Shown one piece after another: positions 24,326 through 32,273 of a stretch of 64,000 nt of DNA. This DNA comes from Carbonactinospora thermoautotrophica (GTDB lineage: Bacteria > Actinomycetota > Actinomycetes > Streptomycetales > Carbonactinosporaceae). Under the pieces are notes generated by a model, which saw only the letters and a list, made by a program, of their open reading frames with translations, was not told the origin of the DNA and made no database searches. Each line of letters begins with the position of its first letter. The first letter of the stretch is position 1. The stretch covers positions 62,001-126,000 of the forward strand of contig NZ_JYIJ01000014.1 of assembly GCF_001543895.1 (NCBI RefSeq), in the 5' to 3' direction. A program made the translations under genes and the position numbers.

Positions 24326-25321
24326 ATGTCACGACGCCGTTTCCGAGCCTGGTTCGTGATCCCGTGCGCGGCGTTGTCGCTCGCGCTGGCCGGCTGTGGC
24401 GGTGCATCCGGATCCGCCAGCACGGCGACCCCGAAGCAGAGCCCCGTGTCGGTCGACGTGGCCCCGGTCCAGGCCGCGACGAGCATCACCGACGTCCGCG
24501 GGCAGCGGATCAGTGTGGCGCGCAAGCCGGAGCGCGTCGTCTGCCTCGTCGCGCTCTGCGACGACATGCTGCTGGAGCTCGGCATGCGGCCGGTCGCGAC
24601 GAGCTCGACGATCCTGGAGCACCCGGGCTTCCTGGGCAAGGACGCCGCCCAGGTGCCCAAGATCCCGGGCGGCTTCCTCAGCCCCGACGCCGAGGCGATC
24701 GTCAAGGCCGAGCCGGACCTCGTGATCGGGCTCGCCCAGACCCACGAGCAGCTCGCCGCCAACCTCAAGGGGATCGCGCCGCTCTGGTTGCTCGCGCCCC
24801 GGTCCTGGGAGGAGTCGATCCGGTACCTGCGCGACCTCGCCGCGCTCACCGACCGGGGCGAGCAGGCCGTGGCCGCGGAGAAGCGGTTCCGCGAGAAGCT
24901 GGCCGCGGCCGAGGCGCGGGCGCCCAAGGACAGGACCGCGCTGGTCATCTACGGCAGCGACAAGAACTTCCAGGTCGACAGCGCCGGCTCGATCGTGGGT
25001 GGGCTGCTCGCGCGGGTGGCCAGGTACCCGTGGGAGGACCGCGGCACCGGCGGCCACCAGGCGGGTGGCTCTACGTACTCGATGGAGGAGATCATCACCC
25101 GCAACCCGGACGTGATCTTCGTCGAGACGATGGCCTTCGGGCCCAACCCCACCCCGCTGTCGCGGCAGCTGGCCGAGAACCCCTTGTGGAAGCGCATCAA
25201 GGCCGTCGAGGAAGGCCGGGTGTACGAGGTCAACGCCGACGTCTGGGGCAAGGGCCGCGGCACGCGCTCGCTCGGCATCGTGCTCGACGACGCGATGAAA
25301 CTGCTGTACCCGGCCCGATGA
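24326..25321 (+). CDS. FecB-type metal/metallophore-binding lipoprotein
   Basis: 331 residues. It has a lipoprotein signal with lipobox LAGC (C24), then the periplasmic-binding fold of cluster A-II/III (FecB/BtuF): ITDVRGQRISVARKPERVVC, PSDAEAIV-type segment FLSPDAEAIVKAEPDLVIG, YSMEEIITRNPDVIF and a last NPLWKRIKAVEEGRVYEVN. It captures a metal chelate, or perhaps the product of the peptide cluster downstream, outside the membrane. It overlaps the permease start (ATGA). A Zur-like box precedes it, pointing to metal-repressed expression. Confidence 0.88.
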   Translation: MSRRRFRAWFVIPCAALSLALAGCGGASGSASTATPKQSPVSVDVAPVQAATSITDVRGQRISVARKPERVVCLVALCDDMLLELGMRPVATSSTILEHPGFLGKDAAQVPKIPGGFLSPDAEAIVKAEPDLVIGLAQTHEQLAANLKGIAPLWLLAPRSWEESIRYLRDLAALTDRGEQAVAAEKRFREKLAAAEARAPKDRTALVIYGSDKNFQVDSAGSIVGGLLARVARYPWEDRGTGGHQAGGSTYSMEEIITRNPDVIFVETMAFGPNPTPLSRQLAENPLWKRIKAVEEGRVYEVNADVWGKGRGTRSLGIVLDDAMKLLYPAR

Positions 25322-26310
25322 CGGGGAGCACCGCCGGACGGGCGCTGCCGCATGCCGCCGCTGGCACGGCGCTCGCCCTTGTCCTGCTGGGCGCGCTGTG
25401 CCTGGGCACACCCGTCCTGTCGCCGCACCGGCTGCCCGCCGTACTCGCCAGTCCGGAGACCGCCGAGTACGTGATCCTGTGGGAGCTGCGCCTGCCCCGG
25501 CTGCTGCTCGGGCTGATCGCCGGGGCGAGCCTGGGTTGCGTGGGCCTGCTGCTGCAGGAGGCGCTGCGGAACCCGCTCGCCGTCCCCGACCTGCTCGGCG
25601 TCTCCTCAGGCGCCGCGCTCGCCGTCGCGGTCGCCGTGGTGTTCGTGCCCGTGCTGCCGCTCGCCGTCCTGCCGCCGCTCGCGCTCGCCGGCGGCCTGGC
25701 CGGCGGCGGTCTCACGCTGCTCACCGCCCGCTGGGGGCGCAGCCCCGCCCACGTGCTGCTCATCGGCGCGGCGGTGTCGTCCGCCCTGCAGGCCGGCGTG
25801 CTCACCGTCATGGCGATGGCCGACCAGCTGCAGCTGGAGCTGCTGTACCGGTACCTGCTGGGCAGCCTCATCGCCCGCACCTGGGACGACGTCACCGCCA
25901 CCGCGCCGTGGCTGCTGCTCTCGGTCCCGGCGGTTGTGGTGTGCCTGCCGCTTTTGGGGGTACTGCGCCTCGGCGAGGACACCGCCGGGGCCCTGGGTCT
26001 GCGCGTGCGCCGCGCCCGGGTCCTCGCCCTGGCCACTGCGGTCGTTCTGGTCGCGCCTGTCGTCGCCCCGTGCGGCCCGGTCGCCTGGGTGGGGTTCCTC
26101 GCCCCGCACCTGGCCCGGTGGACGCGCCCGCGCGCGGACGCCCGCGCCTGGCTGCCCTGGTCCGCGGCCTGGGGCGCGGTCGTCGTGCTCGTCGCCGATC
26201 TCGCCGCGCGCCTGCTGTTCGTCCCGGTCGAGATGCCGTTGGGCGCCTGGACGGCGCTCGTCGGGGTCCTCGCCGGGGTCGCCACGATACGGCGGAGGCC
26301 GGCATGGTGA
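25318..26310 (+). CDS. FecCD family ABC permease, first subunit
   Basis: 330 residues, about nine or ten membrane helices. FecCD signatures are LPRLLLGLIAGASLGCVGLLLQEALRNPLAVPDLLGVSSGA and the C-terminal GPVAWVGFLAPHLAR, the loop that contacts the ATPase. It begins inside the lipoprotein stop codon and overlaps the second permease by 7 bases, so the two form a heterodimeric channel. Its length is normal for the family. Confidence 0.88.
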   Translation: MTGSTAGRALPHAAAGTALALVLLGALCLGTPVLSPHRLPAVLASPETAEYVILWELRLPRLLLGLIAGASLGCVGLLLQEALRNPLAVPDLLGVSSGAALAVAVAVVFVPVLPLAVLPPLALAGGLAGGGLTLLTARWGRSPAHVLLIGAAVSSALQAGVLTVMAMADQLQLELLYRYLLGSLIARTWDDVTATAPWLLLSVPAVVVCLPLLGVLRLGEDTAGALGLRVRRARVLALATAVVLVAPVVAPCGPVAWVGFLAPHLARWTRPRADARAWLPWSAAWGAVVVLVADLAARLLFVPVEMPLGAWTALVGVLAGVATIRRRPAW

Positions 26311-27326
26311 GGCGGCTCGCGGCGGCGGCCGTACTGCTGGTGGCGGCGGGTGCCGCGCAACTGCTGGCGGGGCGGGGCCTGGGGCCGGGCGAGGTGTGGG
26401 CGGTGCTGGCCGGCCAGGAGACCGACCCGACGACCCGGCACATCGTGTGGGAGCTGCGGGTGCCGCGGGTGCTGGTGTCTCTCGCGGCCGGGGCCTGCCT
26501 GGGGGTGTCCGGGCTGTTGCTCCAGGCGGCGCTGCGCAACCCTCTCGCCGCGCCGGAGGTGACCGGGATCGGGTCGGGGGCGGTGCTCGGTGCGGTCGCC
26601 GGGCTGCACTTCGGCTGGGTGGAGGGGCTGTCGCCGTTCAGCGTGGTGCTGGCCGCCTGCGCCGGCGGCGTGCTGGGCGGCGGCCTGCTGTGGCTGCTCA
26701 CCGGAGCAGGCCATGCCGAGCCCGCCTGGCTCGCGGTGTACGGGGTGCTGACCTCGGCTGCCCTGTCCGGCGTCACCGCACTGCTGCTGGTGCTCGATCC
26801 CGACCGGATCGGCGGCGCCCTGGTCTGGCTGATCGGCTCGGTCAACGGGCGCGCCTGGCTCCACTGGCACCTGATCTGGCCCTGGGGGCTGGCCTGGCTC
26901 ACGCTGGCCTGGCTGCTCAGCGCGGTCGCCAACGTGCTGCAGTGCGGCGACGACCAGGCGGCCGTCCTGGGGCTGCCGCCCGGCCGGGCCCGGCCGGCCG
27001 TGCTGGGATGCGCCGTCGCCCTCGCGGCGGGCGCGGTCGCGGTGGTCGGCGCGGTGGGCTTCCTCGGCCTGCTCGTGCCGCACCTGGCGCGCACGCTGGC
27101 CGGTGCCGACCTGCGGCGGGCCGTACCCCTGTGCGCCACCGCCGGGGCCGTGGCGCTCTCGGCCGCCGACACGATCGCCCAGCTCGTCACGCGCGTCGCG
27201 CCGTGGACACCGGCCGGGGAGCGGTTCGCCATGCCCGCCGGCGCGGTGACCGCCCTGGCCGGCGCGCTGCTGCTCGTGCTGTTCGCCCGGCGTGGCCGGG
27301 AGTTCGACCCGGGATGTTCCAGATGA
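26304..27326 (+). CDS. FecCD family ABC permease, second subunit
   Basis: 340 residues with a similar architecture to its neighbour: LRVPRVLVSLAAGACLGVSGLLLQAALRNPLAAPEVTG at the start and VGFLGLLVPHLARTLAG near the end. Two separate permease genes, rather than a fused one, is the FecCD/FepDG arrangement. It overlaps the ATPase start (ATGA at 27323-27326). Confidence 0.88.
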   Translation: MVRRLAAAAVLLVAAGAAQLLAGRGLGPGEVWAVLAGQETDPTTRHIVWELRVPRVLVSLAAGACLGVSGLLLQAALRNPLAAPEVTGIGSGAVLGAVAGLHFGWVEGLSPFSVVLAACAGGVLGGGLLWLLTGAGHAEPAWLAVYGVLTSAALSGVTALLLVLDPDRIGGALVWLIGSVNGRAWLHWHLIWPWGLAWLTLAWLLSAVANVLQCGDDQAAVLGLPPGRARPAVLGCAVALAAGAVAVVGAVGFLGLLVPHLARTLAGADLRRAVPLCATAGAVALSAADTIAQLVTRVAPWTPAGERFAMPAGAVTALAGALLLVLFARRGREFDPGCSR

Positions 27327-28147
27327 CCGAAACCATGCCCGCGCCCGCACGCCCGCGGCTCGGCGCGCCCGTGTACCAGGTCGAGCGGGTGTCGTTCGCG
27401 TACGGCGAGCGCCCGATCCTGCGAGGACTCACGCTCGAGGTGGCCGCCGGGGAGATGGTGGCCCTCGTCGGACGCAACGGGTGCGGCAAGAGCACCCTGC
27501 TGCGGCTGCTGGCCGGCCTGCTGCGCCCGGACCAGGGACGGATCCTCCTGGCTGGCAAGGACGTCGCGGCGTACGGCCGGCGGGAGATCGCCCGCCAGGT
27601 CGCGGTGCTGCACCAGGCCGCCCCACCCGTCCCCGGGCTCACCGTGCGCCAGCTCGTCCGCCAGGGCCGGTACGCCCATCGCGGCCCGCTCGGCATGCTG
27701 CGTGACGCCGACGACGACGTCTGCGTGGCGGCGATGGCCGCGGCCGGGGTGCTGGACTTCGCCGACCGCGAGGTGGACTCGCTGTCCGGCGGCGAGCGCC
27801 AGCGGGTACGGCTCGCGCTCTGCCTCGCCCAGCAGACCGGCGTGCTGCTCCTGGACGAGCCGACCACGTTCCTCGACGTGCGCCACCAGCTCGAGGTGCT
27901 GCACCTGGTCCGGCGGCTACGCGAGGAACGAGACCTGACCGTGGTCATGGTCCTGCACGACCTGGGGCAGGCGGCGCGGTTCGCGGATCGGCTCGTGGCC
28001 CTGCGCGCGGGAGAGGTGGTCGCGGACGGGGCCCCGGGGGACCTGGTCACGCCCGAGCTGTTGGGCGAGGTCTTCGGGGTCACCGGGCGTGTGCTGCGGG
28101 ACGAGCGGGACGGCGCGCCGATCTGTTTGTACGACGATCTTTCTTGA
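27323..28147 (+). CDS. FecE-type ABC transporter ATPase
   Basis: 274 residues. Walker A GRNGCGKST, signature LSGGERQRVRLALCLAQ, Walker B VLLLDEPTTFLDV and the switch His in VLHDLGQAARF are all present, with a C-terminal FecE/FepC-like extension. The ATG at 27323 overlaps the permease stop; an in-frame ATG at 27314 is an alternative. It powers the import of the metal chelate. Its stop is three bases from the second Zur-like box, so the box marks a new promoter for the genes that follow. Confidence 0.88.
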   Translation: MTETMPAPARPRLGAPVYQVERVSFAYGERPILRGLTLEVAAGEMVALVGRNGCGKSTLLRLLAGLLRPDQGRILLAGKDVAAYGRREIARQVAVLHQAAPPVPGLTVRQLVRQGRYAHRGPLGMLRDADDDVCVAAMAAAGVLDFADREVDSLSGGERQRVRLALCLAQQTGVLLLDEPTTFLDVRHQLEVLHLVRRLREERDLTVVMVLHDLGQAARFADRLVALRAGEVVADGAPGDLVTPELLGEVFGVTGRVLRDERDGAPICLYDDLS

Positions 28148-28149
28148 AT

Positions 28150-28166
28150 TTGAAAATCGTTTTCAA
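28150..28166 (+). promoter_or_regulatory. Second Fur-family (Zur-like) operator, ahead of the precursor peptide
   Basis: TTGAAAA (28150-28156) and TTTTCAA (28160-28166) are perfect inverted arms around TCG. The core TGAAAATCGTTTTCA matches the actinobacterial Zur layout. It lies 43 bases before the 36-residue peptide gene in a strongly A/T-rich pocket that should contain the promoter. Sharing the box type with the importer at 24262 puts both units under one metal-sensing repressor. Confidence 0.75.
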
Positions 28167-28208
28167 TATTATTTCCAGTGCCCGATCTCGGAAGGGAGGT
28201 GTCGAACC

Positions 28209-28319
28209 ATGGAGCAGACCCCGGTCTTCGCCCCGGTCGTCGAGGAGCGCGTCCTGCCGCACCTGTCGGCGACCCACTCGAACGCGCTGGTGGAAAACCC
28301 GTTCGAGGACGAGAACTGA
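28209..28319 (+). CDS. Putative RiPP precursor peptide
   Basis: 36 residues, acidic. The N-terminal half (MEQTPVFAPVVEERVLPHL) looks like a leader. The C-terminal half (SATHSNALVENPFEDEN) has the only modifiable Ser/Thr cluster: S20, T22 and S24 interleaved with H18 and H23. There is no cysteine. A strong GGGAGGT lies 8 bases before the ATG, the best ribosome-binding site in the neighbourhood, as expected for a highly made precursor. It sits between a metal-regulated promoter and a hairpin, directly ahead of YcaO-type maturation genes. I know no close family. The position makes a precursor role likely; the product structure is unknown. Confidence 0.72.
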   Translation: MEQTPVFAPVVEERVLPHLSATHSNALVENPFEDEN

Positions 28320-28344
28320 ACCCCGACACACATCACTGCTCCCC

Positions 28345-28381
28345 GCGCGGGCGGAGCGCTCTCGCAGCGCTCCGCCCGCGC
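28345..28381 (+). terminator. Perfect 16-bp hairpin between precursor and maturation genes
   Basis: 28345-28360 pairs without mismatch with 28366-28381 around a 5-base loop. There is no T-run. Placed 25 bases after the precursor stop, it should stabilise the short precursor mRNA and let only some transcription pass to the enzymes. This is a common way to make peptide in excess over enzyme in RiPP operons. Confidence 0.75.
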
Positions 28382-28406
28382 TCCGACCACCGATCAGGAA
28401 AGCCAT

Positions 28407-29327
28407 ATGACGTCCGAGGCACAGCCGCTCGCCCCCGGGGTCGAGGTGTTCGACGTCCCCGGCCGGGGCCTCGCGTTGCGCACCCCGCACGGGGAGTTCC
28501 TCGACGTCACCGTGCCTGCCGAACAGGTCCCCCCGCTGCTTGACCACCTGCGCGGCGGCGGTTCCGCACCGCCGCCGCGGCTCCTCGACGCCTTCGCCGA
28601 GGCCGGGTTCCTCGGCCGCCCGGCCACCTGGCCCGCCGCCCGGCGACGCGTCCTGGTCACCGGCGACGCCGTCCTGGTGGATCCGCTGGTCGCGCTGCTC
28701 GCCGCGGCCGGAGCCGAGCCCGCGGCGGTCGGCCTGGACGCGGTACGCGAACTCGGCCTCGCCGCCGGCGCGGGCCCGCACCCGGCCGCGGCGAAGGCCG
28801 ATCGGGCGGGCGGCCCGGATCCCGCCGTCCGGGCCGACGGCGTGGCAGCCGTGGTGTGGTGCTGCGACGGTCCGGCTCCGCGCGACTGGCGCTTGTTCGA
28901 AGACGCGCTCGTCGAGCGCGGCATCGCCTGGCAGCGCTGCTCCCGCGAGGGCTACCAGATGTACATCGAACCCGTCGCCGCCCAGCCCGGGGACGTCCTG
29001 CACGAGCACGTCCGGCTGCGCCGTCTCGCCACCTGCGTCGCCCACCGCCACCTGGCCGCCTACTGGACGGGGGGGCGGATCGCCGGCCCGCACCGGCTGC
29101 TCGGCCCTGCCGAGGCCGCGCTGGTCGCGAGCCTGCTCGTGGCCGACCTGCGAGCCTGGGCGCTCGGCACGTACCGCGGCAGCCGGCCCGCCTGGGTACC
29201 GGGAACGCGCGACCGGTCGGGCGCGACGCTGCCGCCCGCGCGCCGGGTGCGCCGGGTGGACCTGCGCGACCTCACGGTGACCGAGCACCCGGTGCTGCCG
29301 ATCCCGCCGGTGGAGCCGAACCGGTGA
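28407..29327 (+). CDS. TOMM precursor leader-binding protein (ocin-ThiF/E1-like partner)
   Basis: 306 residues. The start (LAPGVEVFDVPGRGLALRTPHGEFLDVTVPAEQVPPLLDHL) resembles the RiPP-recognition winged-helix at the front of cyclodehydratase partner proteins. The middle has a degraded Rossmann/E1-like pattern (RRVLVTGDAVLVDPLVALLAAAGAEP), followed by a helix-rich C-terminus without CxxC zinc pairs. These proteins bind the leader and present the core to YcaO. The ATG has AGGAAAG upstream. It overlaps the hydrolase start as GTGA. The assignment rests on the N-terminal pattern and its place next to YcaO. Confidence 0.72.
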   Translation: MTSEAQPLAPGVEVFDVPGRGLALRTPHGEFLDVTVPAEQVPPLLDHLRGGGSAPPPRLLDAFAEAGFLGRPATWPAARRRVLVTGDAVLVDPLVALLAAAGAEPAAVGLDAVRELGLAAGAGPHPAAAKADRAGGPDPAVRADGVAAVVWCCDGPAPRDWRLFEDALVERGIAWQRCSREGYQMYIEPVAAQPGDVLHEHVRLRRLATCVAHRHLAAYWTGGRIAGPHRLLGPAEAALVASLLVADLRAWALGTYRGSRPAWVPGTRDRSGATLPPARRVRRVDLRDLTVTEHPVLPIPPVEPNR

Positions 29328-30922
29328 GCGGGCGAACCCTGGGACACGGTCCCGGGCGTGACGCGCCCGTCACCGTGACGGCCGGACTGGAGGTGCCCGC
29401 CGGCACGCGGCTCGCCACCGACGTCATCCGCCCGGACGGCCCGGGCCGCCATCCGGCGCTGGTGCTGCGCACGCCGTACTCCAAAGCCCGCCACCTGGCC
29501 GAGGCGCGCGGCTGGGCACGCCGGGGATTCGCCGTCGTCGTCCAGGACGTGCGCGGCCGCTACGAGTCGGCGGGCGCCTGGGAACCGTACCGGCACGAGG
29601 CCGGCGACGGTGCCGCCACCGTCGAGTGGGCGCGTGCCCAGCCGTGGTGCGACGGCCGTGTGGTGGCGTACGGCGCCTCGTACGCGGCGCACTGCGCCAT
29701 CCAGACCGCGCTCGCCACCCGGGTGGACGCGGCACTGGTCCTGGTCCCCGCGGTCGGCCTGGCCGAGACCGCTCGGGAGACCACCGGTGTCCCCCGGCTG
29801 GCGTCGCGCGCCGGCTGGTGGACCACCTACGGCGACTGCCGCACCGAACGGCCGGGCTGGTACGAGGCGCGCCTCGCCGACGACCCCGCGCTCCTGCGGC
29901 ACCTGCCGGTGCTGGACCTGCCCGCCCGCCTCGGCGTGCCGCTGCCGTCCTGGCCGCGCCTGTGGGCGGCGCGGCCCCAGCCGGACCTGGCCGCCCGGCT
30001 CGCCGCGCTCCACACCCCGCTGCTGTCGGTCGGCGGGCTGTACGACCCGTTCCTCGACTGGTCGATCCGGCTGTGGCGCTGGTGGGGCGGCCCGGGCACA
30101 CCCGTGCGCCTGCTGCTCGGCCCCTGGACTCATGACCTGGTGAGCAGCCAGCGCGGCGCCGGGGAGCGCCCCCGCCGGCCCGCCCACCGGGTCCGCCTCG
30201 CCGACCTCATGGTCGCCTGGACGCGCGCCGCCCTCGCCGGCCGGCTCACCCCCGGCCCGTCCGCCGCCGTCGCCGTCGAGGCCGCGGACGGCTGGCTCCG
30301 GCTCACTTCTTGGCCGCCGGGCGAGGAGGTGCCCCTGCCGCTGGACGGCCGGCCCGGGGACCTGGGGTTCGCCCTCGCGCCGGGCGGCGACCCCGAAACC
30401 GCGCACGCCTTCGTCGCCGACCCAGAAGACCCGTTCCCATCGGTCGAGGGGCTGGTCGACGTCGGGCCGCCGCGCGCGGACTGCTGCCGGTACGAGAGCG
30501 AGGCGCTCGGCGAGCCGGTGGTGCTGGCCGGGCGGCCGGCGGCCGAGCTGCGCGCGTACTCGGACGCGCCGGACAACGACTGGGTGGCCCGCTTGTCGGA
30601 GGTGGGCCGGGACGGGCGGGCGATCCAGCTCGCGGTCGGCGTCACGCGCGGGTCCGGCGCGGGCTGGCGGCGGGTGCGCGTCGAACTCGGCGACGTCTGC
30701 GTGCGGTTGGCCGCCGGGGCGCGGCTGCGGCTGGAGATCGCCGGCCACCACTTCCCGGCGCATGCCCGCAACCCGCAGACCGGAGCGGACCCGCTCACCG
30801 CGACCGAGCTGCGCCCGGCGCGCCGGCGCATCGACCCCGAGCGCAGCGCGCTGGTCCTGCCCGTGCTGGCCGAACCCCGCTGCCTGCCCCCGGACCGCCT
30901 GCTCGAGGTGATCGCCCAGTGA
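29324..30922 (+). CDS. CocE/NonD family (S15) hydrolase in the RiPP operon
   Basis: 532 residues. The alpha/beta hydrolase core has the nucleophile S119 in YGASYAAH, the acid in VGGLYDPFLDW and the His in LLLGPWTHD. The C-terminal jelly-roll domain of the X-Pro dipeptidyl-peptidase/cocaine esterase family follows (from ~360). The early oxyanion Tyr region LRTPYSKARH is present. No signal peptide, so it is cytoplasmic. The best guess is a peptidase that trims or releases the modified peptide (it has several X-Pro bonds: T-P, A-P, L-P, N-P), or an esterase for tailoring. Start and stop overlap both neighbours by 4 bases. Confidence 0.8.
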   Translation: MSGRTLGHGPGRDAPVTVTAGLEVPAGTRLATDVIRPDGPGRHPALVLRTPYSKARHLAEARGWARRGFAVVVQDVRGRYESAGAWEPYRHEAGDGAATVEWARAQPWCDGRVVAYGASYAAHCAIQTALATRVDAALVLVPAVGLAETARETTGVPRLASRAGWWTTYGDCRTERPGWYEARLADDPALLRHLPVLDLPARLGVPLPSWPRLWAARPQPDLAARLAALHTPLLSVGGLYDPFLDWSIRLWRWWGGPGTPVRLLLGPWTHDLVSSQRGAGERPRRPAHRVRLADLMVAWTRAALAGRLTPGPSAAVAVEAADGWLRLTSWPPGEEVPLPLDGRPGDLGFALAPGGDPETAHAFVADPEDPFPSVEGLVDVGPPRADCCRYESEALGEPVVLAGRPAAELRAYSDAPDNDWVARLSEVGRDGRAIQLAVGVTRGSGAGWRRVRVELGDVCVRLAAGARLRLEIAGHHFPAHARNPQTGADPLTATELRPARRRIDPERSALVLPVLAEPRCLPPDRLLEVIAQ

Positions 30923-32268
30923 CCGTCCAACTTCCCATCGAGGCCCTCGTCGACCCCGTGTGCGGGCTGGTGCGCGAGCTGGTACCTGTTCGCCACGAGG
31001 GCATGCCGGACCGGTACGTCGCCTACACCGCGGAGGTCGCCGACAGCCGGCGGTTCGGCGTGTGGCCCAGCGACCGGGTGGCGCTCGGCACCACGTTCGG
31101 GGACCCCGAGGGCGCGCGGATCGCCGCGATCGCCGAGGCGGTCGAGCGGTACTGCGGCAACTACGTGCCGGCCGGCCTGCGCCGGGCCAGCGCCAAGGAG
31201 CTGGCCGCGGCGGGGGAGCGGCACCTGGGCCCCGCCGACCTGCCGTTCTACGCGGACTGGCAGTTCGAACAGCCGGGGTTCCCGTTCGCGCCGTTCACCG
31301 AGGACCTGCAGATCCTGTGGACGTGGGGCGAGGAGGACGGCGCCAGCGGGTGCTGGGTGCCCGCGTCGTTCGTGTACCTGAACTGGCGTCAGGGCACGCG
31401 GTGCGGGGAACCCCGCCTCAACCACCTCAACTACGCCGGCATCGCCACCGGCCAGGGCCTCGCCGACGCGAAGCTCCGCGCGCTGCTGGAGATCGTCGAG
31501 CGCGACGCCCTGAACCTGTGGTGGGGCCTGGGCGGGCCGGCGCGCGGAATCCGCCCGGAGAGCGTGCCCGGGCTGGCCGCCGACCTCGCCGGGTCGCGGC
31601 TGCGCTGCCACCTGGTCGAGATGCCGAACGAGTTCGGGGTGCCGGCGGTGGCCGCCCTGGTGTGGGACCCGGAGCTGCGGATCGCCGCCGCGGGGTTCGC
31701 GGCCCGGTTCGACCCGGCGGAGGCCGCCACGAAGGCCGTCCTGGAAGCCGTGCACACCTGGGTGTTCACGCAGGGCCTCACCACGGCCGACGGCTGGGTG
31801 TTCCGCGCGATCGAGGCCGGCATCCTCGGCCGTGGGCTGTACCTGGACTTCCGGGCGGACCGCCGGTACCTGGACGACGCCGGGCCCCGGTTCGAGCGGG
31901 TCCGCGACCTCGGCGCGCACGTCCAGGTGTGGCTGGACCACCGGCTGCACCCCCTCATGCGGCGGTTCAGCGAGCCGGCCGAGCTGGTGGACGTCGCCGC
32001 CATCCCGAGCGGCAGCGAGGCCGAGCTGTACGCCCGGCTGGCCGAAGGCGGGCACCGGGTGGTGACCGTCGACCTCACCACCCCGGACATCGCCGAGACC
32101 CCGCTGCGCGTCGCCCGGGTCGCGGTGTCCGGGCTGATCCCCAACGCGCCGGCCGCCTTCCCGTACCTGGGGTACCCGCGCTGGACCGAGGCCGCGCTGC
32201 GCCGCGGCTGGCGCGACCGCCCGGTCACCCCGGACACGTTCACGTTCGCCCCGCCCCCGCACATGTGA
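30919..32268 (+). CDS. YcaO-domain cyclodehydratase
   Basis: 449 residues. The ATP/Mg-binding motifs of YcaO proteins are visible: AIAEAVERYCG (E73, E76, R77) and LLEIVERDALNLWW (E191, E194, R195, D196). The protein ends in FAPPPHM, a short proline-rich tail of the kind that marks azoline-forming YcaOs. It activates backbone amides of the precursor with ATP, giving oxazolines, thioamides or amidines. With no Cys in the peptide, oxazoline or macroamidine chemistry is most likely. The start overlaps the hydrolase stop (GTGA). Confidence 0.9.
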   Translation: MTVQLPIEALVDPVCGLVRELVPVRHEGMPDRYVAYTAEVADSRRFGVWPSDRVALGTTFGDPEGARIAAIAEAVERYCGNYVPAGLRRASAKELAAAGERHLGPADLPFYADWQFEQPGFPFAPFTEDLQILWTWGEEDGASGCWVPASFVYLNWRQGTRCGEPRLNHLNYAGIATGQGLADAKLRALLEIVERDALNLWWGLGGPARGIRPESVPGLAADLAGSRLRCHLVEMPNEFGVPAVAALVWDPELRIAAAGFAARFDPAEAATKAVLEAVHTWVFTQGLTTADGWVFRAIEAGILGRGLYLDFRADRRYLDDAGPRFERVRDLGAHVQVWLDHRLHPLMRRFSEPAELVDVAAIPSGSEAELYARLAEGGHRVVTVDLTTPDIAETPLRVARVAVSGLIPNAPAAFPYLGYPRWTEAALRRGWRDRPVTPDTFTFAPPPHM

Positions 32269-32273
32269 CGCCC

